Shown here one piece after another: positions 23,001 through 35,474 of a DNA stretch of 64,000 bases. The notes below the pieces were generated by a model. The model was not told the origin of the DNA. It ran no database searches and saw nothing but the letters and a program-made list of their open reading frames with translations. Each line of letters begins with the position of its first letter. The first letter of the stretch is position 1. Source of the DNA: Bryoerythrophyllum caledonicum (lineage: Eukaryota; Streptophyta; Bryopsida; Pottiales; Pottiaceae); NCBI GenBank assembly GCA_963971425.1, contig OZ020516.1, forward strand, positions 1,302,001-1,366,000, in the 5' to 3' direction. A program made the translations under genes and the position numbers.

Positions 23001-25249
23001 CTAAAGAAAATTCATATTAAAAGTTGAAGTATTTAAAATAAATTGGTAAGAGAGATGTTTATTTTGTATGCAAGAAATTATATTATCATATATGAGATAG
23101 GATTGAAGAAAAATTGTATTCTAAAGATATATTTTAGGAACCCAAATTATGAATAACAATGTCAAATTTAATTGGATCATACTGATCTCAATTCATGCAT
23201 TTCTCCAAAATATTGCCGTATTTATAGCCATTTTGACTCTCTAAAATAACTAAAAATTTGAATATTACTACTCTTGATGGAATAATATATCTTCATTTGG
23301 CATTTTTTTCCTTTGGAGAGAGGTTTGTATACTAAAAAAGTATTGTAACAAGTAGTAAATTCGAAAACTAGTTCAAATGATAAGAATCAAATATAATAAA
23401 TTAATATCATATTCATTATATTGAGAGAGTATGAGAATTTTGAGACTTTTTGCCGATAATTATAGTAGCTATTTTGAGCTAATTCATGCATTTTGTTTAC
23501 TTTCTAATTATAGAATATCTTTGATTCGTGGATAGCTATTCCAACTAAAATTAAAATTTTAATTTAAAATAGAAGATTAGTATAGATATCAACTACAAAT
23601 TAAGGTCCTATAAATTGAGACTGTGAAAAGCTTTAATATAACGAATATGTTGTACTAAATAAGTTATCGTACTGAATATTTTAATATCTTGCACTTAATT
23701 AGAATTTGTAAACTATGATAAATGATATGAATCATTTTTAGTTAGGTTCTTATGTTTGTAAATTAGAAAGAGTTAAACATGATTTGAATTGAATTTCTAT
23801 GTTTTGTTTAGTGTGATAGTCAATTGCAATGTTTTGAAAACTAGAAAATAGTATAAAGTTGTAATAATCTCCAAATTGTATGATGTAATATATTGTGAAT
23901 TTGTAAACTATTCATGGATCAAGATGTCTGTAATTCTGTATGTCTTTTATATCTTCTGACTTAAGACTTATTTGGTTTCTTATGATTGCTATTATAAAAC
24001 AAGAGTAAATAAAGAAACATGTAGTTTCTATTGAAACAAGTTCAATAAAATTCATTGGTTTGTTATGTTTGTATTGTTTATCATAAGTTGTAATAAATTG
24101 TTAATTGTCAATTGCAACTTCAAATTTGAAATGCAACTTTTCGACCACTTTGAAAGATCAAGTGCAATGTCAAATTTAGGAAAAACCTTTGTCGTGTAAT
24201 ATGTACAGTTTTATTAAATTTGTATAAGTTCAATATAATATAATTTGTATAAATTTGTATAAGTTCAATATAATATAATTTTTTAATTCAAACGAATAAG
24301 GTATACATGATGATTTTTTAAAAAAGTCTTGCATCTTATAATAAATAATCCAAGCATTATAAAAGAGAATAGAAATGATTCACGTCATTTGTAAGAATTA
24401 ACCAATGTACACCTAAATCACAATTTCACACATGATTAGGAGGAGATAAATTAATTTACATTGATAGTAGCGATCGTCAGTTTACAAATTAAAATAAATA
24501 GATAAAAAAAAATTCTCATCATATATACAGTTTACAACTTTTTTAATAAAATACAATAAATTTTGAATGAATTACAAAAAAATCACAGAATCAAATTGTC
24601 TTTAAAATTGATGAACATAATTTTATACTTAAAAACGATTTGGAGGCCATGCTAAAAATGGTCTTAGTCAATCATAACTATTTACAAACTTACAATTTAC
24701 ATCATAAAATTGACACATGAAAAAAAAAAATTTTAAAATTAAATCAAAGATAATATAGATCCACTCAAAGAGTCTTTATTTGATTCACAATGTCTGTAAT
24801 AATTGTTTACAAAGTTATGACTTAAAAGTTATAAGAATAACAATACAATTGGAATGAAAAATATTGTGATTCACATAGATTACAATAATTTAAAAATTGT
24901 AAATATAATTATATCAAGAAATTTTTTAAGAACTATCCAAAGAAACTAATATAGAAAACATTTTCATCATGCAAGGGTATGCCAAAGTTGGTAGTTTACA
25001 AATCATTCTTCCTACAATCAAATAGACCGATGAAAGCCTCACATATTCAATTAGATTAACGAAAACTCATTCACCGAAGAGCGTAGTGAAGGAATGCGTT
25101 ATTTCGGTGGTTTCTAAAATGAAATTGATTGGACATTCATCCATCGTGTCGCTTTAAAATGAAATTTCTATCCAAAGAAGGCAAAAAAGTGGAAACGCCA
25201 CCAATCATTTCACTTTTTCCAAAGGTGAACGAGGGCATGACACCTCACT
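20031..25249. other. AT-rich stretch without recognisable genes
   Basis: 20,031-20,370 has short frames that look like untranslated leader of the DUF7869-like gene. From about 20,380 to 25,249 the sequence is strongly AT-rich, with no reading frame above about 60 codons on either strand, no tRNA-like fold that I could see, and no similarity to the A, B, C or D elements. A 36-bp tandem duplication lies at 24,221-24,290. Confidence 0.6.
24221..24290. repeat. Two-copy tandem repeat, about 36 bp
   Basis: TTTGTATAAGTTCAATATAA plus TATAATT occurs twice in succession. AT-rich, no coding content. Confidence 0.7.
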
Positions 25250-26944
25250 CTCTCTCTCTCTCTTTCACGTCCAGGGTGGTGATGTTACATCAAACCTAGA
25301 CTTTAGTCACTTAATGACAATTTACTTGTCATCAAAACAACTACATGGAACATACCTATCTATCTACACTGATCCATACTGATACATGATCAATACCAGT
25401 ATTTTTACGATATGACTTTGCTATACGTATCAAGGCCTACATATACATATATACTACACAAGACGTAGAAGGAATGACTAAATACACCATATACTTAGGT
25501 ATGATGGGATATATGGTCATCTTACAACATGACTCATACTGAAGTTACCATCAAGCATACTAGTGAAGAATGGCGTACATTCCCATTCCTTCCATTAAAA
25601 AGACAAATTAGTGACATTTGAAGTACGCATGGTTGTCTCTTAAAAAACCGCAGTTAGTACACACGTACCTACAACTGCGGCATATTTTCTGGTGAACGAC
25701 AATATCATTCCCACTGTAGCCGCCTCTTGAACTTACTACTAGTACGTTTACATAGCCCCCATACTCACACAACTTGCATAATGCTGCTGCTGGCGATTGA
25801 GTTCCTCTCACGACATTGGTGTCAACTTACGCACCTCAGCGAGTGGCCTCCGACACAACAATTTGAGTGCGGGACAACCTAGGCACTGCTTACCGCAGGT
25901 ATGCACGTCGTTCTCTATGCACGTCGATATGTTTACATGCCACTGTTGATGCTAGTCACTGTAACTAGTGATCAAGGCAACAATACCAAGTATGAACCAC
26001 ACACTTCAGAACAGGCTCTACGTTGTTTACTCACTCGTGTGTAACATATGCACGTTGTCATGCACGTCGATATGTATGTATATCATTGCTGATACTAGTC
26101 ACTGCAGCTAACAATAACAGCGGCAACACCATGCAGAGTCTACACACTTCAGAACAGGCTTTATGGGGTTTTTTTCACTCGTGTGTAACATACGCTAGTG
26201 TAGTCATCATCTCCTAATGGTTACTGAACTGACTCTCGTTCTGGACCAGGATATACTCGTCGTAAGTCAGAAGTGATCATATTGCTCACTGCCACACAAC
26301 GTGGAGTGTGTGGTACAAAACTAACGGTGATGTGCACAGACTGTTACTAAATGCCAGAAGCACACACGTCACTTTCAGGAATACCAACTTCGATTGGCAA
26401 CATGACTGAACAGGTTCTTCGTGTATTGCTGTGACCAGAGAGATATTTAGTAGTATGATATTGTTTTTGAATGGGGATATAATGCTTAAACTGTGACAAC
26501 GATAACAAGTATTTGCCATGCTGTAGACACCTCGCGTACGACAATTAACACACTACTTGTCTGTTTTTTGTTATGGGCGCAGGTGAGGCATGGCATCCTC
26601 AGATTGGGACATTACAACCCTCCATCACTATAAACTAGTATCTTCTTCCCTCAACATGCTTGGTTAAAGTTTCAAATAGTGTAACTTATTTAGTGATTCT
26701 GTGACTACAATGCGTCTGTTCAGTTTTCTCACACTAGTGAACCTAAACTATTGCTCTTCTAATGAGCATAAGTTCTCCAATCCTTTACGCCCAGACCCAC
26801 CATACGAATATTATGGTGTGATATATACTAACCTATTCCGCTAATACACTAGTTTATGGCCTCGTACTGTATGACCAAGCCCTAACGAGTACAGTCATGT
26901 ATAGAAACTGTCCAATCTTGGGATGTCATGAGAAAAAAAATGTC
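25250..26944. other. No gene seen; tandem duplication at 25,919-26,205
   Basis: Opens with a (CT)n run at 25,250-25,264. Two adjacent copies of a 143-bp unit start at 25,919 and 26,062; each holds GCACGTCGATATGT, CACTTCAGAACAGGCT and TCACTCGTGTGTAACATA. The short frames here (all under 85 codons) show no recognisable product. Confidence 0.5.
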
Positions 26945-27404
26945 TATCTCTCTCTCTCTCTCTCGCTAGGGTTTCTAGTCTACTCTCTTTTTCTCTGTGC
27001 GAGCGTGAGAAGTGAGGGTGCGTTTGAGTGCGCGATTGTTTGCATTGTATGTGCGTTGTATGTCTCTCTCTCTCTCTATCTAAGTTACAGCTCGCTAGGG
27101 TTTCTATCTTCTATCTATTTCTGTGTGTGCACGTGTCAGAAGTAAGCACGCGTGTTATTGTGTTGTGTGTGCATTGTATGTGAGTTGTGTGTGCGTTGTA
27201 TGTGCATTGTATGTGTGTTGTGTGTGCGTTTTGTGTGCATTGTGTGTGCGTGTGAGTGCGCAAGTGTGTGCACGTGTGTGTGTGCATATCTATGTGAGTG
27301 TTTGTGTAGTTCCAGGTGTGTGTAGGTGAGTCTCAGGTGTGTGTGTGTGAGTCCTATGTGTGTGTATGTGTGGATGAGGTCGTGATTGCTTGCGCCTAGG
27401 GTTT
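26945..27404 (+). promoter_or_regulatory. (TC)n, TG-rich tract and three telo-boxes upstream of a gene
   Basis: Two copies of a roughly 120-bp unit begin with (TC)n runs at 26,945 and 27,062, then a TG-rich tract (27,120-27,370). TAGGGTTT, the complement of the plant telo-box AAACCCTA, occurs at 26,967-26,974, 27,096-27,103 and 27,397-27,404. In plants this box is common just upstream of start regions of highly expressed housekeeping genes. Here it precedes the gene at 27,441-30,510; the regulatory role is inference. Confidence 0.45.
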
Positions 27405-27865
27405 GAAAGATTCTGAAAAATAATCACTTCAGCGAGGGTTTTGATAGTGTTTTGCAAGGTATTCGAGCTATTTAGGTCTCGGAGGTTTTGGATTGTTTTT
27501 GCGAGGGTTTTGGTTGTTCTGCGAGGGTTTTCTCTGGCTGTGGACGTGAACCAAATCCTAATTTTACATATCTACCCAAAAATCAAAAGCGCCCTGCGAA
27601 TTTGTATGTTACAGCTTCTCGTTGGATTTTATCCATACACTCCAAGTAAGTTTATGATACCTTTTTTAATTTTGTGTTGCTTGTTTCAAACTTTAAGTGT
27701 TATTGTGAGTATATCATTGTATGTGTGCATGAATGGAGAAGTACTGCAACCATTGTTTGTAAGTTTGTTATCATAATCTCGTTGTGTATGTCTCCTCGTC
27801 TGCCTGCGTTTCTGGGTGCACTGAATTGTTGCTGAACTCGAAAAACAACCATACTTTGAATCATT

Positions 27866-28263
27866 TTATCCTCGAGCCGAGAATAACTTCCTTGCCGTGG
27901 TTTACATAATGTGTGTTTGTGTATGATAATTTGGCATCGATTTGTGCAATTCAGTGACGCTTTACTATGATAAAAACCATTGCTATATATCAGTATATCC
28001 TCGAGTAGTTCACTAGTCGCGTAATCGTCGTAAGATTCAATGATAGTCATTAGAATACTTAACCAAAGTAACATTCAACGAGAATAGAGGAAACATATTC
28101 TCGAGCCGAGGATAGATTAAACATAAATTCGTTCACAATTAAGTATTGAATTCCATCATGCACACCCGAAGTAGTTGAATTAATATAAAGAAAACTTATG
28201 TTCAACAATAGATCAAAGAACTCTCACTGATTAGATAGAGATTTATCCTCAACCCGAGCATAA
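27866..28263. repeat. Hairpin motif cluster in intron 1
   Basis: Copies of a near-perfect inverted repeat, TTATCCTCG-nnn-CGAGGATAA: 27,866-27,886 (loop AGC), 28,096-28,114 (loop AGC), 28,243-28,263 (loop ACC, more diverged), and a half site at 27,996-28,008. All fall within the predicted intron 27,646-28,309. Confidence 0.65.
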
Positions 28264-29709
28264 GCCCGATAATGAAACACTAATTTGTGAATACATTTTG
28301 ATATTTCAGATGGTGACAACCGAAATGGAATGGGATGACAACTACGACTACTCATCCTCTGAGTATTTTATTGAGCGGTTCGAAAATCCAATGGCCCCAT
28401 CCCCCTTCATAGAAGAAGTCGTTGAGAACTATGGAACTCTTTGGGCATTCAAGGATGTCGTTAAGAGCTGGTCGCTATCGAAAGCTGGGAAGTGTATCCA
28501 AATCACGCTAAAAGTTAACGATGACGTTCCGTATGTACACATCAACTGAAATGAAAGAGTATCATTCATTGAGCAACAACAACGAGAGTTCATCGTACTT
28601 GGCGTTCAGGCTATCAATGAGGATGGAGATGATCTTCCACACTGCCATTCCATTGTCGTCAAAGTGGGTACTTCTAACGGGCAATTTGATTTCCAAGAAT
28701 TGCTTGAAAGCGTGGTGAGGAACGGTCAGGGATCGCTGAAGGAGGCGTTTGAGAAGTACCTACCCTAGGATAACGATGACGCGGTGAAGGTCAATAGGCG
28801 GTTGGTTTGAGTTCACCAATTATTGTCTGCCTTCGAAGCTCGACAAGCTCCAGTTGAAGGCGCTCAACGTCGTCGTCCTCGAGCAAGTATTGCGGATGCG
28901 GGGAATCCATCGGGTTCATCCATTCCAAAAACATCAAGGCATCCTCCTCCAAGGTGCCAGACAACTACTGCCGCAACGCCTGGCGAACCATCATCAAAGA
29001 GGAGAAAAGCAACTACCGGAGGAAGCTCGGCATCCACGGTAACGCGGGTTGTCACTCCAAATAAGGCGCGGAGCGATACCCAAGTTGATTTCCAGAAGAT
29101 CACGGAGTCACAACGCCTTTTCTGGGAAGAGTGCAAAGGATGCTTTCCATTCGAATCATCAACATATAGTGTGCGGATAGAACAATGTGTTGTTGCAAAA
29201 GCTCAATACGTGATTTGGGGAATGGACGAGGGCATGTGCTAAGCACTATGGACTTTCTTGTCCAGCTTGGCGAAATCGATCAACGCCAAAAAATCTGTGT
29301 TTGTCCAATCGATGATGACGGTGAGCCGATAAATACCTAGCCTAATTCCTGGGACGATATCAAGAAAGGGAAGATTATGCTCATCAACGGACAGCATAGC
29401 GTGGAGGCATCCAAGCGACTTCAAGACAATGACAATTGCGGGGAGAGTCGGAAAAACGGCCTTCGCACTTGGGGTGCTAATGTAGTTTGGTCAAGAGATC
29501 CTCTAATGTTGTAGAGGATTTCTAAATTTTACAATGACACAAACTACCTAGATCATGTACAGCCAACATGGGGTAACCAGATCTCGAGTTGCAAGAGAAT
29601 CTGGCTAAACTCGGGCCGTCCGTCTTATCAACAAGGGGAGGCCGCATCCCTAAATAATGGTGCTTTATTTGGCCAAGAGAAGTACTTGGTAAGCTTTCCC
29701 TTTCTTGAG

Positions 29710-29938
29710 TATCCTCGGGTCGAGGATAATACTAACTACACACTATGTTTGGAATCAATATCGTATGACGACTCGTCTGTTGCAAACACAATGTTCTATT
29801 ATTTCTTGTATTGTATCCTCGTGTCGAGGATAATCTTTGAGACACACTATCTTTTGTTATCAATCTCATATATGGACCCGTTTGGTGCAACATCGTGTGT
29901 TTCATTATGTTTTGTATTGTATCCTCGGGTCGAGGATA
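29710..29938. repeat. Hairpin motif cluster in intron 2, period about 105 bp
   Basis: TATCCTCG-loop-CGAGGATA at 29,710-29,728 (GGT), 29,814-29,832 (TGT) and 29,920-29,938 (GGT). Stems are perfect in all three. The sequences between (ACACTATGTTT..., CGTnTGGTGCAA...) are also related, so part of the spacing is a tandem repeat of 104-106 bp. Confidence 0.75.
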
Positions 29939-30510
29939 ATATTTGCATAACACTATGTTTTGTATCCATGTCCGCGATCACCACTTCAGTCTTTTGATTG
30001 TCAATCGTTACATAACCTGACTACTCTTTGATGTGTATATTGCAGTTATTCTCCAAACTAATTGTTACCCGCTTTCAAAACATCGATCCAACCAAAGAAG
30101 GAAAGCAGGTCAACAAGTCATCAGACATCACCAACGAGATCAAAGTGATCACCCTCCCTGATGACATTTTTAAGATGTGAGAAGACTTTCTCGAACGACA
30201 TACAAAAGGTGAGAACATCAACCCCGACACCTTGAGCCTTTACAAAGAGGCAAGAGGGTTTAGAGCTTCACCAATTCATCAGGAATTCTTCAAGAGATTG
30301 GGGCATCTCTCGGATAAGGACTTGAGGGATCTGTTCTGCTACCTGGTGGACAATAATCAAGCGTATGGATACCCCAAGGTCACGCTCTGTAGAACAAACG
30401 TCGTTCATGGGTTGTGCTATCACTACAAAGAGTGGTCAGATCGCCGTAAGAGAAAGTGCATCGTCTTGCAGGAATTGGTCGCGATTGACCCATGGGTGAA
30501 AGTCCACTAA

Positions 30511-31087
30511 GGTGGTATATTTATAGTGTCACAAATGGTTTTGGAAAGAGTCACAAACCTTCTTTTGCTGCATAGTGCGAATGTGGGATCGATCTTGGAA
30601 TTCTATTGATGGAATGTGATAATTGCCTTGATTTAAAGTCTAGGAACCTCATAAATGTTGAGTTTTGATTTACAATTTGGCCAATATAGGTATATCTTTC
30701 ATCAGTATATACCTGTCACAAGTATATGACATTTGCCAAATATACTTATTTTGAGAGTTCTAGGAAGTTAAACACTCCAAAATTTTTGAGACACATTCAC
30801 GCCTAAATGTGTTCATATATTATAATTGAAAATTCTAGATCGGAAACTTATTTTCACTTTTATTGCTAAAAAACGAGATATTTCTTCAAGGCTCCTAAAA
30901 TAGGATTCAATGTTGATTTTTTCTTTGATTTCTTATCCAATCATATACATCATGCATAGATCCATCTTGAAACATAATTTTTTCTGAAGAAAAACCTTTT
31001 TTTTCCATTAAATTGGGCAAAATTAAGTTTTTTTGGCCAAAAAAATATACTTTTCGGTATATTTTTTTTGCCCAAAAGTGAGTAACC
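30511..31087. other. Intergenic, nothing recognised
   Basis: AT-rich sequence between two convergent degraded genes. GGTATAT and TATACT elements recur between 30,680 and 31,065, but I see no gene, RNA or repeat array. Confidence 0.5.
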
Positions 31088-31800
31088 CTAGCTGACTTCT
31101 ACCCCCATCCCTGCATTTTTTGATGCCAGACGGGTCCACAAACGACCCGGTATAGAAAGCGTGGAAGCAAGAGCATTGTGTATCGTCTGCCACGTACAAT
31201 ATGCTCCTTGTCCGTCCGGAGTTTTTCCGTTGTGCTCAGCCGCCGGCCACACAAGTGGCTTAATATCGTTCTGGATATTAATGGCATCCTGTACGAGACT
31301 AAACATGCACCCGGGTTGTCGAGAGGCTCTGACAGTTGAGCAACGTATTCTTGCACCGTCCCTGCGTACATAGGTTCCAAAGCTGTATATACTCGCCTTG
31401 GAGTTCCTGCATTTTTGGCGGAAATCAGAAACATTACGAACTCAATTGTCGTCTGGAGCTCCATGAAGAAGTCCATTGTAGTTGAAATCGCAAAGTATCT
31501 TTTTTTGGACATGCCTTCTCCAACTTTGGTTCTTGGTCAGGAGAGTAGTGATAGAATTGAAACCTCGCCCAATAAGTTTTTGATGGATCAGAATAATTCG
31601 ACTACAGCACGGAGAAGAGCGTTTGTAATCATATCGGAAATGCCATCTTTCTTCGTCCGTGGAGACATGCGGCTTGTGATGACCAGTTCCTTACTCAGGA
31701 ACTTGTACCTTGGCTGCGACGTTTGGTTTCCGAATGCCCTGTTGGGCAATTACGTGATTATGTTAATAACAATCGCATAGGGTTCCACCGTTGGCGCCTA
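31088..31800 (-). pseudogene. Unrecognised protein fragment
   Basis: A minus-strand frame is coherent from about 31,800 to 31,310: NRAFGNQTSQPRYKFLSKEL, TKKDGISDMITNALLRAVVE, KKRYFAISTTMDFFMELQTT, TPRRVYTALEPMYAGTVQEY, interrupted by stops near 31,755, 31,592 and 31,550. A frameshift near 31,305 leads to VQDAINIQNDIKPLVWPAAE and WQTIHNALASTLSI, ending at 31,088. I do not recognise the family. The orientation is convergent with the gene at 27,441-30,510. The composition and stops suggest an old gene or transposon fragment. Confidence 0.45.
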
Positions 31801-32184
31801 ATAGTCCTTTCATGAAATATATTGTAGATGGGATGGTGCTCTCCAACAAGAACGTTGGTTTTGTCTATGATATTCCACATGGTTCTACTTCATCGGCTTC
31901 ATAGTTTCATCGGCTTCTATTTTGCAATATAGTAGGCATTTAGTATCGACATTGTAAACACCCTTTTACAGTTTGAATATATAAATATTTTACAACTACA
32001 ACAAGTTTTTTTGTAACTTATTGGCTTTGTTTTGAGTTTTTCGTTTTCTATGTAACTCTATTCAACTTTTTGTTGGTTCTAAGATTTATCATTGTGTTCA
32101 GTGTTATTGTTTATCCTCTGGTCAGGCATGCTGATTTTACGGTGAAAACAGGGAAATTTGTATTTCTTCGGGGCTGGTTTATTT

Positions 32185-32205
32185 TTATCCTCGGGTCGAG
32201 TATAC
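32185..32205. repeat. Hairpin motif, isolated copy
   Basis: TTATCCTCGGGTCGAGTATAC, the same motif as in the introns at 27,866 and 29,710, 65 bp before a predicted splice acceptor (TTTTGTAG, 32,263-32,270). A half-copy TTATCCTCTGGTCAGG lies at 32,111. Confidence 0.6.
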
Positions 32206-32270
32206 GTTAGATTGATCTGAATTGTGTGATGTTTTACCCATTGCTTCTTTTATCACGTGTGTCTTTTGTA

Positions 32271-33091
32271 GGTTGTCAAAGCTACCATCCCTCCTCTATG
32301 TAGGAGTGATCGTAGTAAACCGCTCTCCAATCGTGGCTCGTTATCTGAGTACTCTGGATCTCTTACTAGAGGTTTTTCTCAATCCCACCATTCAAAGCCG
32401 TTTCTTATGTGCACTGCAACTGATGCTCTCTCTGCTATCATGGACTTTTCTACACAGAAGGTCGATGATGGTGTTGTTGATAGCCCTCCTGAACGGAGGG
32501 CCGGAATTCCTTGTGTGGCATCTCCTTCGCCACTCCAGCGGATGTGTGCTTCTGTAGAGCCTATTAGCGATTGCACTCCTAAACAACAGCTCTATATTAA
32601 TGGTGCAATTCGTATAAACAAGGTGAAGGAGTTTGAGCCTATCTCTTCCAATTTGATTATTTCCCCTTCGTTTATACCTGTCGAGTCTTCTCCTACCCCT
32701 GCTAAGCGAAGGCGGCTTCCTAGTTCAAGATCTGAAGGTATTATAGGAGTTAGTAATCCTCCCTCCTGTTCAATGAGATTGCATACTGAATCTCTTAGTT
32801 TAAAGCCTGGATCTTTGAGATCCGCATCTTTACAGTTTCGTCGGAATTTACTATGCTTGAGTGGAGGTGGTGGTTTTGGGGCTGCTAGTGGTCAGTGCCA
32901 TCAATCACGACATTCATTTGTGCTAAATCCGTAAATTATTCGGAAGTGGATGATTACTATAAACCCTATTCTCGGAGGAAGGAAACTATGATTGGGTATG
33001 CGAAAGTGAAAGCGTAGGAGGCCTTGCTTCTACAAGCACGAGGAGGTGGTTCTACAGTTCCTTCTATTGAAGGGGCTACTCCTAAGTAGGA
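32271..33091 (+). pseudogene. Unrecognised exon, serine-rich
   Basis: After an acceptor-like TTTTGTAG, the frame is open from 32,272 to 32,934 (222 codons: VVKATIPPLCRSDRSKPLSN, TDALSAIMDFSTQKVDD, QLYINGAIRINKVKEFEPIS, SPTPAKRRRLPSSRSEG). PAKRRRLP is a plausible nuclear localisation signal. At about 32,925 a better continuation lies in another frame (CAKSVNYSEVDDYYKPYSRR), which has one TAG and ends at 33,089. No homologue recognised; a 3' untranslated-like AT-rich stretch follows to about 33,480. It could be the last exon of a gene whose earlier exons are degraded. Confidence 0.45.
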
Positions 33092-33489
33092 ACAATTGTA
33101 TATGCTTTAGGAGTCCTTCCTTGTTTTGTTGTAGAGACGATAGAATAGATCCTAGAATACTATAAATAGAAATTTGCTTGTGATTACCTTTTTGGTAAAC
33201 AATGTCATGAAAATAAAAACTTAGTATTATTATTCTCCATTGTACTCACTCTTCTTTGACTATGGTGGAATTATATTCTCTATGACGATCTATTAATAGT
33301 ATGTCTTCAGTAATGCAATTATGGAGCGTCGTAATGATCATGTTGTTATATTGTTGGAATTAAGATGTTTCTCATATGTTACATGATGTATGCCTTCATT
33401 TGCAACAACTTTTCACGATATTTGTGTCCGAAGTAATAGGCTTTTAGTCTCAAATCTCACGATTTGTCTCATTTTAATGAATATGGTGT

Positions 33490-34639
33490 TGTAAGCTCAA
33501 GTGGGTCCTTGGGGATGGCGGGGAAAATGGCTTTAACAGAGGGCATTACCGTGTTGGAAGAGGCCATGGCTTCCCTACTCCCTCGTTTCACTTTCTTCTC
33601 TCCTGTTGGGTAGCTCTTGAGTACCGGCTCGTCTTCTCGTGTTCTTCAGGTTCCGTGCTTTGGGCTGGACCTCTATTCGTGGCTAGACAAGGTTCATCCT
33701 CCCTTGATCACCAAGCTCCGGGCTGGACCTCTGCTCCTAAATTGGATAGGGTTTGTCCTCGTAGTGATCACTTACCTCGGCTGGACAGGGTTCGTCCTCC
33801 CTTGATCACCGAGCTCCGGGCTAGACCTTTGCTCTTAAGCTGGACAGGGTTTGTCCTCATGGTGATCACTTTACCTTGACTAGACAGGGTTCGTCCTTGT
33901 GATGATCACTAACCTTGACTAGACAGGGTTCGTCCTCCCTTGATCATCGAGCTCCGGGCCGGACCTTGATCACCTAGCTCTAGCCTTCGGGTTCTCCTAT
34001 CGAGCTCCAGCTTTCGTGCTCTCCTCCGAACTCCACTCTTCGTGCTCTCCTAGTCGTCACTCGTCCTTGTTCTTGCTAGAACTGTTGCGGTGTAGGAGTC
34101 CAGGGCGATCGGTTAAGTAGTTGATCCATGCCGAATGAGAAGATTCCTATAGGTTGCAGCCAAAGGCTCTATGTCTGTTCCTCGCTTCCAAGCTTGCTTA
34201 CGAGCTGCTTTTGTTTAATTCTCGCTTTCCCACTTGAGGTTCCGGGCTGCTCTTGTCTGTTCCTTGCTTTCCAGCTCAAGGTTCCGGGCTGCTCTTGTCT
34301 GTTCCTTACTTTCCAGCTCGAGGTTCCGAGCTGCTCTCGTTTGTTCCTTGCTTTCCAGCTCGAAGTTCCCGACTGCTCTCGTCTTTCATTGCTTTCCAGC
34401 TCGAGACTCCGGGCTTGAGGCTCCGTGCTTGGGGCTCGCCCGGTCTTGGCTGGCTCCGGACTTGGGGTCCGGGCTTGAGGCTCCAGGCTTGGGGCTGGCC
34501 CGGGTCCATCCTTGGTTATTTTAAGGTTTCCAAACATTTCTCATTAATCATTTACATCAACCTATGTAATAAATTATTCTAAAGTAGTATCATCCCAAAA
34601 CCTGAACTTATTAGTCTAAGTCTATCATAGTTAGCCTCT
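33490..34639. repeat. Degenerate tandem repeats, C-like vocabulary
   Basis: Between 33,640 and 33,990 a roughly 120-bp unit repeats with CTGGACAGGGTTCGTCCTCC, CTTGATCACCGAGCTCCGGG. Between 34,220 and 34,400 there are four copies of a 42-bp unit (GGTTCCGGGCTGCTCTTGTC TGTTCC...TTTCCAGCTC). A GGCTTGAGGCTCC...GGGGCT array follows to 34,505. Word usage matches the LTR and interior of element C, so this is probably an old member of that family. No gene. Confidence 0.55.
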
Positions 34640-35474
34640 TGTGAGCCAAATAAACCGCTCCCTAACGGATGGCTTATCTTAAACACAAGCCCTAAAACCG
34701 GGATGCAACCCCGTGTGCAATCATCATTGGCACTAACCATTCATGCTAAAATCAAGTCATAGTGGTTAGGTTGTGGTTACTTGGTGTTTTGATGGACGAA
34801 GGTGGTGATGGCTGAATTCAGCCTTAAGTTGATTCCAAACTTCAAGCACACCTAAGTTTTGCCCTAGGACTCTGTTTTCAATGTTTTAAAGCTTAGATGG
34901 ATTCAGCTCAACTTCATGGACTCGATTAAACTCTCAAAGACCACTTCCAGACCAAGGTGCGACCTAGACAGCAGCGGACAGCAGACATGCTTCCTTTTCT
35001 TATCTCCAGAATTTACATTCCCCATATCTCTTTGGTTATTACTCCGTTTTATGAGTTTGTTTTTGTATCCTTATTGTTTTTTTGTGCTTAACGCAATGGA
35101 AGCATTCAATGACCCATCCGAATTAACCCTGGACTCACAGCCCAGCAATCAGCAGTGCAAGACTCAACCCTTACATTTATTCAAAACCATGTACCATACA
35201 TCACGTGCATATCACATACATTCACACGAGGAGCCCTACTCGAACCTCATACCATACAAGTACCTCCAGCTGCATTTACCTATTGTTTTATATTAAAACC
35301 GGTTATGTTGTTATATTGATAGGAAACCCTAATTCTATTGGAAATTGGGCAGCGCTTCCGCGCGATTGTTGTAACTAGAAAATTTAGGGTTCCTTCTCCA
35401 CATGCAATCTAGAGGATAATGAATCAATTGGAAGAGGAAAGAGGCTCCCTGATCCCGCTCAATTCACCTTCTGC

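Larger units (their letters stand above)
27441..30510 (+). pseudogene. Unrecognised 'NGQHS' motif gene with two introns, degraded
   Basis: Three exons: one ending about 27,645 (donor AA|GTAAGT), 28,310-29,688 and 30,046-30,510, joined by introns 27,646-28,309 and 29,689-30,045 (both GT...AG; acceptors TTTCAG and TTGCAG). The second exon reads in one frame from 28,310 (EMEWDDNYDYSSSEYF) through a proline/serine linker to FQKITESQRLFWEECKGCF and VVAKAQYVIWGM, with stops at 28,547, about 28,767 and about 28,808; a one-base shift near 29,230 leads into KICVCPIDDDGEPINT, IMLINGQHSVEASKRLQ, ISKFYNDTNYLDHVQPTWGN. The third exon ends EWSDRRKRKCIVLQELVAID. INGQHS recalls the DGQHR/ParB-like signature, but I would not assign that fold. 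Stops at about 29,338, 29,511 and 30,178 confirm decay. Confidence 0.6.
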
